DNA of 64,000 nucleotides from Gemmatimonadota bacterium (GTDB taxonomy: Bacteria; Latescibacterota; UBA2968; UBA8231), in assembly GCA_009840005.1 (NCBI GenBank), contig VXOR01000093.1, forward strand, positions 13,660 through 77,659, in the 5' to 3' direction. Each line of letters starts with the position of its first letter. Position 1 is the first letter of the stretch. This document shows, one piece after another, positions 1 to 9,335 of this stretch. The notes beneath the pieces are model-generated. The model was given only the letters and a program-made list of their open reading frames with translations, was not told where the DNA came from and searched no databases. The translations under genes were made by a program, and so were the position numbers.

Positions 1-1492
1 CGCCAGCCTCGACAGCACCATCAAGGAGACCGGGATCCGCTACAATGCTTCGCTGCGGGTCTCGCCCGACATTGAGATTGCGGACAAGAAGCTGAGCAAC
101 TCGATTTCGCTGAGCAAAACAGATGATACGCTCGAGCACAACAAGGATCGCAGCGAGCGGCTGAGCGGCAATGTGAGCTATACTTTTCCCGGCGACGTGC
201 GCGTCGGCCTGAGTATGTCTGAAAACCGCTCTCAGAGGGGCCTCTCGCGCCGCGCCATCAGCGAGGCTACCGTCAGTGAGGCTGTGGTGCGCGACACAGT
301 GGTCAGCGCCGAACTAGCGGAAACGCGCGGCACTAGCTTTTCCTCCAACGTGGAGTTTGATCTGGGGCGCTTTAAAATAAAAAACCGCGCCTCGTACAGT
401 CAGAACGAACACACCAACACCGCCAACGCGATCCAGGACTTAGACAACCGCTTCTTTGGCAAGGATCGCCTCGGCGAGAACTTTAGCTGGGACGCGTCCC
501 TTTCGGGCAAGCTGGTCGAGAAGCTGGTTCTCAACACCAGTGTCCGCTTCAGAGGCAGCGACGTGCGCCGGCTGGCAGTGCGGGTGCTCGATACCAGCAT
601 TTGCGATAGCCACTTCACGCGCTCGGCGGATGGAACGTGCCGCGATCCAAGCTCCGACGAGATCAATCGCAATTTTTTTCTCAATGGCTCTCTCAACTGG
701 CCCCTAGCCGATGGGCACTCGCTGCGGTTGGCGACCTTTGGCGAGATCAAACGCTCGGAAAACCCAGGGGATCGCAAGCAGGACCGCGACACCTTCAACA
801 ACAGCGTGAGCCTCAGCTATGACGGCACCCTGCGCTCGGGAGCCAAGCTCAGCGTTGATCTCAAAAATAGCTTCTTGCATCGCGTGAACTTGCACGCCAC
901 CCGCGCTGTAGATAACTCGCGCAACCGCGACATTTCGCTCAATATCGGCACCAATTACGAGCGCTTGGGCACGTCCTTTTCGCACCGATTCAGCGTCTCC
1001 GCGCGGCGCATCATTTACGATTTTGATCGCCAAGTCAATCGCCGCGAGTCGTCGCGCAAAAGCAATATCCGCCGCGGCTGGAGCATGGCGCACTCGCTGC
1101 GGCGCAAGGTACTCGACGACCTTGCGCTCAATGCGCGTTACAACTATTCGGCCAACGATGACGGCACCTTGATTTTGGAAAACGGTGCCCAGATTGTCGA
1201 AGAGGAAAACGCCAGATACACTCTTCAATTCGGCATGACCTACTCGCCCAGTACTGACTACTCGGCCGGCGCAACCTACACCTATAAGCTCGATCGCCAG
1301 TGGGATTACGAATACTCCACGCTTGCTCAGTCGCGTTCCCTCAACCGCCGCAACAAACACCGGACTCTGGCGGCGAACTTTAACTACAATCCGGTCGGCA
1401 GCGACAACAAGCTCAGCTTGCGCGGCAGCCGCAGTCGCCAGCGCAGCGGCACGTTTAACAGCTTGAATGTAAGATATACGCGAACGTTGTAA
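1..1492 (+). CDS. Outer-membrane beta-barrel-like protein, 3' part only
   Basis: The reading frame is open from base 2, so the gene starts upstream of the window; the GTG at 173 is only the first in-frame start codon inside it. About 496 residues are visible. They are dominated by alternating polar/hydrophobic strands rich in Ser, Arg, Asn and Tyr (for example NARYNYSAND and YSAGATYTYKLDRQWDYEYS), typical of a large outer-membrane barrel. The protein ends in RYTRTL, with aromatic and Leu residues near the terminus as in many barrels. No enzymatic motif was seen. A SprA-like or other large surface barrel is possible but cannot be decided without the N-terminus. The barrel class is an inference from composition and strand pattern. 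Confidence 0.6.
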   Translation, partial: ASLDSTIKETGIRYNASLRVSPDIEIADKKLSNSISLSKTDDTLEHNKDRSERLSGNVSYTFPGDVRVGLSMSENRSQRGLSRRAISEATVSEAVVRDTVVSAELAETRGTSFSSNVEFDLGRFKIKNRASYSQNEHTNTANAIQDLDNRFFGKDRLGENFSWDASLSGKLVEKLVLNTSVRFRGSDVRRLAVRVLDTSICDSHFTRSADGTCRDPSSDEINRNFFLNGSLNWPLADGHSLRLATFGEIKRSENPGDRKQDRDTFNNSVSLSYDGTLRSGAKLSVDLKNSFLHRVNLHATRAVDNSRNRDISLNIGTNYERLGTSFSHRFSVSARRIIYDFDRQVNRRESSRKSNIRRGWSMAHSLRRKVLDDLALNARYNYSANDDGTLILENGAQIVEEENARYTLQFGMTYSPSTDYSAGATYTYKLDRQWDYEYSTLAQSRSLNRRNKHRTLAANFNYNPVGSDNKLSLRGSRSRQRSGTFNSLNVRYTRTL

Positions 1493-1567
1493 TCGCTTAA
1501 TACTGGTAACGGTTTCGCCGTGGTGTTACCTTAATTACTCGCATACTTGCCCAAGGAGATTTTCTAC

Positions 1568-2488
1568 ATGCCCCTGCCTAAATGCGATAAAATCTGGTTC
1601 AATGGCCAATTGGTTGATTGGGACGACGCCAAAATCCACGTGCTCTCCCACGTAGTACATTACGGTTCGAGTGTCTTTGAAGGCATTCGCTGTTACAAGA
1701 CCGCGAAAGGATCGGCCGTGTTCCGCCTCGACGAGCACGTCAACAGGTTATTTGATTCCGCCAAAATCTACCGCATGGATATTCCCTATACGCGGGAGGA
1801 AATCAAAGATGCCATCCTCGAGACAATTCGCGTCAATCAGCTCGCGGCCTGCTATATTCGCCCGGTTGTCTTCCGCGGTTATGAGAACTTGGGAGTTGAT
1901 CCGATGGGGTGTCCGGTTGACGTAGTGATCGCCGTGTGGGAGTGGGGAGAGTACCTCGGAGAAGCGGCGCTCAAAAACGGCGTTTCGGTCTGCACCTCGT
2001 CGTGGAACCGCATGGCCCCGAATACGTTTCCCGCCTTGGCCAAGGCCGGCGGCAACTACCTCAACTCGCAGCTCGTGCGGATCGAAGCCAATGCCAACGG
2101 CTATGACGAGGGTATTGTCTTGGGCACGGATGGGTTGGTGAGCGAGGGCAGCGGCGAGAATATCTTTGTCATCAAAAACGGCTCGATCTACACGCCCGAG
2201 TCGTGTTTTGCCATCCTGCCGGGCATTACCCGCCACACCGCCATTACCCTGATACGCGATCTCGGGATGCGGGTCGAGCAGCGCGGTATTCCGCGCGAGT
2301 TCCTCTACATCGCCGACGAAGTGTTTTTCACCGGCACGGCCGCCGAAATCACGCCGATTCGCGCCATAGACCAAGTGCAGATCGGCTGTGGCAAGTGCGG
2401 GCCGATCACCGCGCAGATCCAAGACGCCTTTTTCGCGGTAGTCCGCGTCGGAGTTGAGGACCGGCACGGATGGTTGACTTTCGTGTGA
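1568..2488 (+). CDS. ilvE: Branched-chain amino acid aminotransferase
   Basis: This is a fold-type IV PLP enzyme that interconverts Leu/Ile/Val and their 2-oxo acids, the last step of their synthesis. It has 306 residues, the usual family length. Lys159 in [14 protein letters not shown] is at the position of the PLP lysine of E. coli Ilv[14 protein letters not shown] near the N-terminus, [19 protein letters not shown] and [12 protein letters not shown] are all family signatures. I chose the ATG at 1568, not the TTG at 1547, because a good ribosome-binding site (AAGGAGA) lies just before it and [13 protein letters not shown] matches family N-termini. The gene stands alone between an outer-membrane protein and a solute-binding protein, so context adds nothing to its role. 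Confidence 0.93.
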   Translation: MPLPKCDKIWFNGQLVDWDDAKIHVLSHVVHYGSSVFEGIRCYKTAKGSAVFRLDEHVNRLFDSAKIYRMDIPYTREEIKDAILETIRVNQLAACYIRPVVFRGYENLGVDPMGCPVDVVIAVWEWGEYLGEAALKNGVSVCTSSWNRMAPNTFPALAKAGGNYLNSQLVRIEANANGYDEGIVLGTDGLVSEGSGENIFVIKNGSIYTPESCFAILPGITRHTAITLIRDLGMRVEQRGIPREFLYIADEVFFTGTAAEITPIRAIDQVQIGCGKCGPITAQIQDAFFAVVRVGVEDRHGWLTFV

Positions 2489-2525
2489 TGGGTTCGGTCT
2501 AGCTGGTTAGTACAAAGGGGAGAAT

Positions 2526-4361
2526 ATGCCGAAAGTTAGAATGTCCGTAGTGGCCGTTTGGTTGGGTGTCTGCATCGGCGGTCATGCCGCTGCTGAAGAG
2601 GAATCATGGGAAGTAGTGCAGGAAATTCTCATGAGTACCAAGGATATCGTCGTGCTCGACGGTATTGAGAAGGTGCCGCTGCGCTACGAGAGCGGAGAAG
2701 AGCCGACCTATGGCGACTGGATGGTGCGCCACTTGTTGTCCGACCCAGAGAAACTCAACCCGTACACCTCCAACGACGCCGGTGCCAGCACGGTCTTGAG
2801 TTACGTATTTGAAAGCCTGCTCGAAGCCGACTCGGATCCGCCCTACGCGTTGCGAGGGCTGGTCGCCAAAGGCTACCCGGAGATTTCCGCGGACAAGCTC
2901 ACCTATACGTTTGAGTTGCGCGACGGGGTTTACTTCTCAGACGGCAAGCCGCTGACGGCGGCGGACGTCGTCTTCAGCATGAAGGTCATCCACAATCACC
3001 AAGTGCTAGCGCCGCATCTGCGCAACTACTACGCCGCGGTCGAAGCGGTACAACAGGTAGGGGCGAACAAGGTTAGCTTCCTGTGCGACAAGCCCTATTT
3101 CCGCAACGATTTGATGTTGGGTTTACTCAGTATCCTACCTAAGCATTTTTACGATCCGGAGGGTTTGCTGGATCCGGTCGAGGTCGAGAGTTTGGTGGAT
3201 GGTTCTTGGGAGGAAGGGCCGCACAAAGAGCGAATCGAGCGTTTTGCCGAACAATTCAATCAAAATTTCAACCGCAAGGTACTAGGCTCGGGGCCGTACA
3301 TAATTGAAGATCCAGAGCGCGACTTGGTCACCCAGCAGAAAGTTGTGCTGACGCGGAATGAAAACTACTGGGGTCGGGATGTGGAAGGGCTGCTGCCGTC
3401 TGGCTTTGTCGATAAGATCGTCTTTAACATCATCAACAATACCGACGCGGCATTCATCGAGTTGACCAACGGCAACCTCGACTACCACGCGCTGCGCCCG
3501 TTGGAATTTAAGGAAAAGAGTTGGTCGGAAGACTTCAGCCGCCGTTTCCTCAAAGGCGTTAGCTACGCCGGTGGATATATGTACATCGGCTGGAACAACA
3601 AACATCTAATTTTTGGCGACAAGCAGGTGCGCCAAGCCATGACTCATTTGACCGACCGCGAGGGCATGGTCGAAAACATCATGTTCGGCCTAGCCGAGAC
3701 GGTGGAGGGGCCGATCCACAAGTTCCGCCCCGAATACAACCACGATCTCGCGTCGTACACCTATGATCCCGACCGCGCCCTCGATCTGCTGGCGGAAGCT
3801 GGCTGGGAGGACGCCGACGAGGACGGCATTCTCGATAAGACCATCGACGGGGAGCTAGTGCCATTTAGCTTTGAGATTTTGATCAATTCGGGCAACCAGA
3901 CCCGCAAAGACATCGCCCTAACTTTGCAATACGAGTTGCAGGATATTGGCATTGACTGCCAAGTGCGCGAGTTAGACTGGTCGATTTTTTTGCAAAAGGT
4001 CCGCGGCAAGGATTTTGACGCCATGGTGCTAGGCTGGACCGGTAATGTGCAGTTCGCGCCCGACGGTTACCAGATCTGGCATTCCTCCCAGACTGTAGAA
4101 AACGGCTCCAACGCGATAAGCTTCATCAACGCCGAGGTCGATCAAATTTTGGAGGACTACCGCCGCGAGTTCGATATGGAGAGGCGCATCGCACTCTACC
4201 AGCGCTTCCAAGAAATCCTGCACGAGGAACAGCCCTATACCTTCCTGTGGAAGCCGCGTACGGCCCGAGCCTACAGCCGCCGCTTCAGTGGCGTCACTTG
4301 GTATCCCCCCGGCGTCCGCTTGCAAGACTGGTGGGTCGCGCAGGAAGTGCAGATGTACTAA
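2526..4361 (+). CDS. ABC transporter solute-binding protein, family 5 (peptide/nickel type)
   Basis: This 611-residue secreted protein is of the DppA/OppA type. A signal peptide (about residues 1-24, ending GGHAAAEEE) is followed by a long SBP_bac_5 domain. LRDGVYFSDGKPLTAADVVFSM, LGSGPYIIE, KVVLTRNENYWG and FQEILHEEQPY are family landmarks. It would capture oligopeptides or another small solute in the periplasm and deliver it to a DppB/DppC-type permease. The ATG at 2526 has a strong AAAGGGGAGA site. No permease or ATPase is adjacent; the only DppB/DppC-like genes in the window are about 17 kb away at 21010-23349, and whether they work together is unknown. The substrate cannot be read from sequence. 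Confidence 0.88.
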   Translation: MPKVRMSVVAVWLGVCIGGHAAAEEESWEVVQEILMSTKDIVVLDGIEKVPLRYESGEEPTYGDWMVRHLLSDPEKLNPYTSNDAGASTVLSYVFESLLEADSDPPYALRGLVAKGYPEISADKLTYTFELRDGVYFSDGKPLTAADVVFSMKVIHNHQVLAPHLRNYYAAVEAVQQVGANKVSFLCDKPYFRNDLMLGLLSILPKHFYDPEGLLDPVEVESLVDGSWEEGPHKERIERFAEQFNQNFNRKVLGSGPYIIEDPERDLVTQQKVVLTRNENYWGRDVEGLLPSGFVDKIVFNIINNTDAAFIELTNGNLDYHALRPLEFKEKSWSEDFSRRFLKGVSYAGGYMYIGWNNKHLIFGDKQVRQAMTHLTDREGMVENIMFGLAETVEGPIHKFRPEYNHDLASYTYDPDRALDLLAEAGWEDADEDGILDKTIDGELVPFSFEILINSGNQTRKDIALTLQYELQDIGIDCQVRELDWSIFLQKVRGKDFDAMVLGWTGNVQFAPDGYQIWHSSQTVENGSNAISFINAEVDQILEDYRREFDMERRIALYQRFQEILHEEQPYTFLWKPRTARAYSRRFSGVTWYPPGVRLQDWWVAQEVQMY

Positions 4362-4373
4362 TAGGGCGCGTCT

Positions 4374-4790
4374 GTGTCCTCCGCAGATGCCCTCCGCTGG
4401 GAGAGCCACCCCCTGCGCCGGGAGCGGCCGGCAAAGTCGATACTGCTAGTCGCGCTCATCATCGCTTCCTCAGCGGCCGCAGCTTTCGGTTTTGAGCATT
4501 GGTTTTACGGGGTGTTTTCACTCGGAGCATTGACCGCTTCGCTGTCGCGCTATTTCTTTCCTACGCACTATGCGCTCGACGGTGAAGGCGTCAGCAGCCA
4601 ACATCTCGGCCTTAAACAGCGCCGTTCTTGGGCGGAATTCCGTCGAGTAGATGAGCATCGGGACGGCATTTTTTTGCGTCCGTCCGCCCGCCCGGGTCGG
4701 CTGGATTCTTTTCGCGGCGTTTTTTTGCGCTTTGAGCAAAACCGCGAAGAAGTTGCGCGTTTCGTCCGATACCATGTTCCAAATCAATAG
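4374..4790 (+). CDS. Small membrane protein, first gene of the MutL operon
   Basis: This 138-residue protein starts at GTG, 12 bp after the preceding stop codon. A short basic N-terminus is followed by a hydrophobic stretch at about residues 24-62 that could form two transmembrane helices (LVALIIASSAAAAFGF, then WFYGVFSLGALTASL). A soluble tail of about 75 residues resembles a small PH-like beta domain in composition (HYALDGEGVSSQHLG, then WAEFRRVDEHRDGIFL). Proteins with two helices and a bPH-like tail are common, but I cannot assign a family. It overlaps the next gene by 17 bp, which suggests translational coupling. Function unknown. Confidence 0.6.
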   Translation: MSSADALRWESHPLRRERPAKSILLVALIIASSAAAAFGFEHWFYGVFSLGALTASLSRYFFPTHYALDGEGVSSQHLGLKQRRSWAEFRRVDEHRDGIFLRPSARPGRLDSFRGVFLRFEQNREEVARFVRYHVPNQ

Positions 4791-5109
4791 CTTAAAAGCG
4801 CGGTGGCGACACGCTTTTGCCCTCGAAGACCCAGAGGCAGGTTGGTCTGAGGACGAGCGCGTGCTGGCCGAGCGGCTGGCCGAGTTTATCGTGCGTCGCC
4901 GCATGGGAGCGGCTGCGTCTATGGCGTTGGAGGCTTGCCGACCTCTCAACTTTTTGGGCAGCCAAGCCCTGACCTTTTTGGCTCCGTTTGCGACGCTGGT
5001 TTTTTCGCGTGAAGAGTACGAGCGATTTACGCGTATGTTGGAGCGACGCCAATCTATAGACCTACTCGCAGAGGCCATTGCCCAGCGCGAAAGCCAAAAG
5101 CATGGATGA
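4774..5109 (+). CDS. Small hypothetical protein of the MutL operon
   Basis: This 111-residue soluble, mainly helical protein starts at the ATG at 4774 (MFQINSLKARWRHAF). The frame is open further upstream to a start at 4651, but that stretch overlaps the previous gene completely and looks like a shadow. The protein has no signal peptide. A moderately hydrophobic central part (FLGSQALTFLAPFATLVFS) sits between charged helices. Its stop codon overlaps the start of the MutL-like gene, whose ATG lies at 5102. Tight overlap on both sides places it in the operon. I do not recognise the family; a chaperone or adaptor for the MutL-like protein is a guess from position only. Confidence 0.55.
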   Translation: MFQINSLKARWRHAFALEDPEAGWSEDERVLAERLAEFIVRRRMGAAASMALEACRPLNFLGSQALTFLAPFATLVFSREEYERFTRMLERRQSIDLLAEAIAQRESQKHG

Positions 5110-6883
5110 CCTCAACGTAGTTATCGCCACGGACTGCGGCAGTACGACAACCAAGGCGATCCTGATCGAAAAGAAGGACGAAGGGTATCGCCAGACCTTT
5201 CGCGGCGAGGCCCCAACCACGGTTGAAGCCCCTTTTGAGGACGTCACCCGGGGGGTGCTCAACGCCATTCAAGAGGTCGAGGAGCTCTCCGGACGGCAGA
5301 TCCTCAATGGCGAGCGGATTATCACGCCGGCAGACGGCAATGTCGGGGTCGATATATACATCTCGACGAGTAGTGCTGGCGGCGGGTTGCAGATGGTGGT
5401 GGCCGGCGTGGTGCTGGCGATGACCGGCGAAAGCGCGCAGCGCTGTGCTCTAGGTGCTGGAGCGATCGTCATGGACGCGCTCGCTGCCAATGACGGGCGC
5501 TTGCCGCACGAAAAAATAGAGCGCATCCGCCAATTGCGCCCCGATATGGTGTTACTGTCGGGCGGCACGGATGGCGGCACCGTCAGCCATGTGGTCGAGT
5601 TGGCCGAATTCATCAGCGCGGCCGATCCCAAGCCCCGCTTTGGTGCAGGCTTTAAGTTGCCGGTTATTTTTGCGGGCAATGAGGACGCACGCGAGGAAGT
5701 TGAAAATGCGCTGGGAGGGAAGATGGCCCTAACCGTTACTGAGAATATCCGCCCCGTGCTCGAAGAGGAAAATCTGGACCCGGCGCGGCACGTCATTCAC
5801 GATCTCTTCCTCGAACACGTCATGGCGCAAGCTCCTGGCTACCGCAAGCTGATGGACTGGACCAGCGCGCCGATTATGCCGACGCCCGGGGCGGTAGGCG
5901 AGATCATGCAGACCATTGCCCGCCAGCAGGGGATCAACGTCGTCGGCGTGGATATCGGCGGGGCGACGACCGATGTGTTCAGCGTCTTCGACGACGTGTT
6001 CAACCGTACGGTCAGTGCCAATCTCGGCATGTCCTATAGCGTCTCCAACGTGCTGGCCGAGGCCGGCCTCGACCACATCATGCGCTGGGTTCCTTTTGAC
6101 ATTGAGGAGGCCGACCTACGCGACCGGATCAAGAACAAGATGATCCGCCCGACGACCATCCCGCAGCTCATGCAGGAGTTGCAAGTTGAGCAAGCCATTG
6201 CCCGCGAGGCCCTGCGCTTGGCCTTTGACCAGCATCGGGCGTTGGCGGTGGGATTGAAGGGGGTGCAGAGCAAGCGCACGCTGGCCGATGTCTTTGAGCA
6301 GGGTGCCACCGGCGAGAGTTTAGTCGAGATGATGGCGCTGGACATGCTAGTCGGCAGCGGCGGCGTGCTATCGCACGCGCCCCGCCGCGAGCAGAGTTGC
6401 GCTATGCTCATAGATGCCTTCCAGCCCGAAGGCGTCACCCGCTTGGCGGTCGATAGCATCTTCATGATGCCCCACTTAGGGGTGCTTTCGACTGTTGACG
6501 AACGGGCTGCCACCGAGGTTTTCGAGCGCGATTGCCTGATCTACTTGGGCACTTGTGTGGCCCCTGTTGGCGAGGGGAAGGACGGCGAGGTTTGCCTCCA
6601 GTACGAAATAGACCTGCCCAGCGGGCGTCAAACCGGCCAGTTGCAGATCGGCCAGCTACAGTGGATACCCTTGGCTGATGGCGAGGAGGTCGAAGTCTCG
6701 CTCCAGCCGGCGCGTCGTTGGAATGTGGGTGCCGGCCCGGGGCAAGCCCTAAATGCGCGGGTGCGCGGCGGGATCGTGGGGCTAGTGCTAGACGGCCGCG
6801 GGCGACCCATCCAGATGGCGTCAGACCAAGACCGCCGGCGTCAGATAAGCGACTGGCAGCAGGCGTTAAACCTATACGAGTAG
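5102..6883 (+). CDS. MutL/GlmL-type ASKHA-fold protein
   Basis: This 593-residue protein resembles the MutL/GlmL accessory protein of coenzyme-B12-dependent glutamate mutase, an actin/Hsp70-fold (ASKHA) nucleotide-binding protein. IATDCGSTTTKAILIEK is the phosphate-1 loop. VVGVDIGGATTDVFSVF is the second nucleotide-binding loop, and LLSGGTDGGT and LVGSGGVLSHA are further family landmarks. The ATG at 5102 overlaps the upstream stop and fits better than the TTG at 5078. In clostridial clusters the gene sits between the two mutase subunit genes. Here neither mutase subunit nor any B12-binding domain is present; the neighbours are membrane proteins. The protein is therefore probably an orphan family member serving a membrane complex. 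That role is an inference. Confidence 0.85.
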   Translation: MDDLNVVIATDCGSTTTKAILIEKKDEGYRQTFRGEAPTTVEAPFEDVTRGVLNAIQEVEELSGRQILNGERIITPADGNVGVDIYISTSSAGGGLQMVVAGVVLAMTGESAQRCALGAGAIVMDALAANDGRLPHEKIERIRQLRPDMVLLSGGTDGGTVSHVVELAEFISAADPKPRFGAGFKLPVIFAGNEDAREEVENALGGKMALTVTENIRPVLEEENLDPARHVIHDLFLEHVMAQAPGYRKLMDWTSAPIMPTPGAVGEIMQTIARQQGINVVGVDIGGATTDVFSVFDDVFNRTVSANLGMSYSVSNVLAEAGLDHIMRWVPFDIEEADLRDRIKNKMIRPTTIPQLMQELQVEQAIAREALRLAFDQHRALAVGLKGVQSKRTLADVFEQGATGESLVEMMALDMLVGSGGVLSHAPRREQSCAMLIDAFQPEGVTRLAVDSIFMMPHLGVLSTVDERAATEVFERDCLIYLGTCVAPVGEGKDGEVCLQYEIDLPSGRQTGQLQIGQLQWIPLADGEEVEVSLQPARRWNVGAGPGQALNARVRGGIVGLVLDGRGRPIQMASDQDRRRQISDWQQALNLYE

Positions 6884-6886
6884 CTC

Positions 6887-8002
6887 ATGGCTCACGCCTA
6901 TACCCCTGGACTGCGCGTGACGCAACACGCAGTCGTGCACAAAGAGCGGCGGTTGCCCCTAAAAGGCGAAGTTGTCGTTGAGCGCGGCCAAGCGGTGCGC
7001 CGAGCCCAAGTCGTGGCCCGCACCGAACTGCCGGGCGAGGTGGCGACCCTGAACTTGGTAAACCGCTTGGGTATCTCGCCGCAAGAGCTAGCTGGCTACA
7101 TGCTCAAAAAGGAGGGCGACCGAGTAGAAGCCGACGAGCCGCTTGCCGAGACCAAGCCGTTTATTCGTTGGTTCAAGACCACGATTGAATCTCCGGTAAG
7201 CGGCACCGTCGAGAGCATTTCGCCGGTGACTGGGCAGGTGATACTGCGGCAAGCTCCTAGGCCGGTCGAAGTGCTGGCTTATGTCGATGGGGTCGTAGAA
7301 GAAGTCTTTGCCGAGGAGGGCGTGCGCGTCGCAGCACGAGGTGCCTATATCCAGGGCATTTTCGGCGTGGGGGGTGAGTGCTGGGGTGCGCTGCACTTGG
7401 CGGTTGATGCCCCAGACGCTACAGCCGAGTCACTGGGCCCGGAAGTTGCGGGCAAAATTGTGGTGGTCGGCAGCTTGATTAGCGCGGAGACCGTGGAACA
7501 GGCCCGGCAGGCAGGTGCCGTGGGGTTGATCGGCGGCGGCCTGCGCGACAGCGATTTGCGCGACCTGCTCGGCCGCGATTTGGGCGTGGCCATCACCGGA
7601 ACCGAGCGAATCGGCCTGACCGTGGTAGCGACCGAGGGATTTGGCCGCGTCGCCATGGCGCGCAAGACCTTTGATATTCTGCAAGCGTGCGCTGGCATGG
7701 ATGCGTCTATGGCCGGCGCGACGCAGATCCGCGCTGGCGTCTTGCGGCCGGAGATTATCGTTCCTGCAGTCGCTGATCAAGAGGAAGAAGAGGTGCGGCC
7801 GGGCGCGGGCGGGTTGCAGGTGGGCGATTTGTTGCGGGTGATTCGGATGCCCTATTTTGGGAGGATTGGGCGCGTCAGCGACTTGCCGACCGAGTTGTGC
7901 GCGGTGGAATCCGGGGCGCGGGTGCGGGTATTGGCCGTGGAGTTTGAAGACGGAGAACAGGCGGTAGTGCCACGGGCGAATGTGGAGCTGATCGAGGAAT
8001 AA
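6887..8002 (+). CDS. Barrel-sandwich (biotinyl/lipoyl-like) and KOW-like protein of the MutL operon
   Basis: This 371-residue soluble protein starts three bases after the MutL stop codon. Residues about 60-150 look like a barrel-sandwich hybrid fold (IESPVSGTVESISPVTGQV, then VEVLAYVDGVVEEVFAEEGV), similar to biotinyl/lipoyl domains and the RnfC N-terminus. The modified-lysine motif (MKM or DKA) is absent, so it is unlikely to carry biotin or lipoate. A middle part (KIVVVGSLISAETVEQARQA, then GAVGLIGGGLRDSDLRDLLG) looks like an alpha/beta domain. The C-terminus (LQVGDLLRVI, then FGRIGRVSDLP) resembles a KOW/SH3-like barrel. No signal peptide is seen, so it is presumably cytoplasmic. The close spacing with MutL suggests the two proteins interact. 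Exact function unknown. Confidence 0.65.
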   Translation: MAHAYTPGLRVTQHAVVHKERRLPLKGEVVVERGQAVRRAQVVARTELPGEVATLNLVNRLGISPQELAGYMLKKEGDRVEADEPLAETKPFIRWFKTTIESPVSGTVESISPVTGQVILRQAPRPVEVLAYVDGVVEEVFAEEGVRVAARGAYIQGIFGVGGECWGALHLAVDAPDATAESLGPEVAGKIVVVGSLISAETVEQARQAGAVGLIGGGLRDSDLRDLLGRDLGVAITGTERIGLTVVATEGFGRVAMARKTFDILQACAGMDASMAGATQIRAGVLRPEIIVPAVADQEEEEVRPGAGGLQVGDLLRVIRMPYFGRIGRVSDLPTELCAVESGARVRVLAVEFEDGEQAVVPRANVELIEE

Positions 8003-8006
8003 AGGC

Positions 8007-9326
8007 ATGAGAGCAAAAAACTGGCTATCTGCATTGGTCTTGGCTTGGCCGTTGGCGAGCGCGGCGGAAAATGAGAAACAGGAGATCGACACGTTGCTGG
8101 TAAACCCGGGAATCGGCACGTTGCTGGCAGATCCTCTGCCGCCGATCGAAGAACGGGAACTCAGCGAGTTGCTGGCACAGCCTGAACCGCCGATTGAGGT
8201 CCAAGCCTTTGACACGCCCAATGACGACGGGGGCAGCATTACGCTGACTTGGCCGCGAGATCGTCAGATCAGCGAAAATGCGATGTATCAGGTCGCCATC
8301 GCGGATTCGCCCAGCGGACCTTTTCGCGTCGTGGCCGAGGTTGCGGTAACGGGGAATTTGATGTCCGAGGCACCGGCACTCTTTGGTCGTGGGGCTGATC
8401 TGGAGAATCGCCACTATGTCAATGTCGAGGAATTCGCCGGCGCGGGCGGCAAGACGCCGTTAGAAGACGGCAAGACGTATTACTTCCACATTGATGTGCG
8501 GTCGGCTGGCGGCGCAATCCGCGGCAAAGTGATCGTCAACGCCGAATCCAAAGGCAATTTTTTCAATCGCGCCAAGGTCAATAATCTGGTGCTGTGCCTC
8601 GTTTTTTCAGGGTTTATCATGGGCTACATTGGCATTGCGCGGCGGCGCGAGCTCAAGATCCGCCGCATCGCCGGGCTGGAGGCACTCGACGAGGCATTGG
8701 GGCGGGCGACCGAGATGGGCAAGCCGGTGCTTTTCATTCACGGCCTGCGCGGCATGGACTCGATATCGACCATTGCCGCGGTCAATATCTTGGGGCGGGT
8801 TGCGCGGCGCACGGCCGAATACGACACTGCGCTGCGGGTGGTGGCCCCAGACCCGGTGGTTCTATCTGTGAGTCAGGAGACGATGAAAGCCTCGTATGTC
8901 GAGGCGGGACGGCCCGATGCTTTCAATCCAGACCATGTCTTCATCGCCGGTACCGAGCAGTTTAGCTACGCTGCGGCAGTCGAGGGCATCATGGTTCGCG
9001 ATCGCCCGGCAGCTCACATTATGATGGGGTACTTCTACGCTGAGTCGCTGCTATTGGCCGAGACAGGTTCGACGACCGGGGCGATCCAGATCGCTGGTAC
9101 CGATGCCTTCACCCAGTTGCCGTTCTTTATTACTACCTGCGACTATACCCTGCTCGGCGAAGAGCTCTATGCAGCCAGTGCTTATCTATCGGGTGAGCCG
9201 AGAATGCTCGGCTCCCTCAAGGGCCAGGACGCCGGCAAGGCCCTTATTTTAGCCGCTTTGGTGTTGGGCGCAATCTTGGCGGCTTTAGAGCTGCCCCAGC
9301 TAACCCACTTCTTTACTCCTTATTGA
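8007..9326 (+). CDS. DUF6754-like membrane protein with periplasmic FN3-like domain
   Basis: This 439-residue protein has a signal peptide (about 1-20, ending ASAAEN). A Pro/Glu-rich linker with two near-repeats (IGTLLADPLPPIEERELSEL and LSELLAQPEPPIEVQ) leads to a fibronectin-III-like domain (SITLTWPRDRQ, MYQVAIADSPSGPF). A transmembrane helix (LVLCLVFSGFIMGYIGI, about 195-212) precedes a cytoplasmic alpha/beta domain beginning RRIAGLEALDEALGRATEMG. A last helix (ILAALVLGAILAAL) lies at the C-terminus. The cytoplasmic part matches my recollection of the DUF6754 family, a name that carries no function. The gene follows the previous one by four bases. The topology suggests a link between a periplasmic domain and the cytoplasmic MutL-like and barrel-sandwich proteins. 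Confidence 0.7.
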   Translation: MRAKNWLSALVLAWPLASAAENEKQEIDTLLVNPGIGTLLADPLPPIEERELSELLAQPEPPIEVQAFDTPNDDGGSITLTWPRDRQISENAMYQVAIADSPSGPFRVVAEVAVTGNLMSEAPALFGRGADLENRHYVNVEEFAGAGGKTPLEDGKTYYFHIDVRSAGGAIRGKVIVNAESKGNFFNRAKVNNLVLCLVFSGFIMGYIGIARRRELKIRRIAGLEALDEALGRATEMGKPVLFIHGLRGMDSISTIAAVNILGRVARRTAEYDTALRVVAPDPVVLSVSQETMKASYVEAGRPDAFNPDHVFIAGTEQFSYAAAVEGIMVRDRPAAHIMMGYFYAESLLLAETGSTTGAIQIAGTDAFTQLPFFITTCDYTLLGEELYAASAYLSGEPRMLGSLKGQDAGKALILAALVLGAILAALELPQLTHFFTPY

Positions 9327-9335
9327 GGAGGGGCC

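Noticed and set aside
5102..6883. Glutamate fermentation locus suggested by the MutL-like gene
   Set aside because: No mutase subunit, B12-binding domain or methylaspartase gene is found in the window.
7430..8239. Minus-strand ORF of 269 residues
   Set aside because: It is antisense to two well-supported genes of the MutL operon; GC-rich codon bias keeps antisense frames open.
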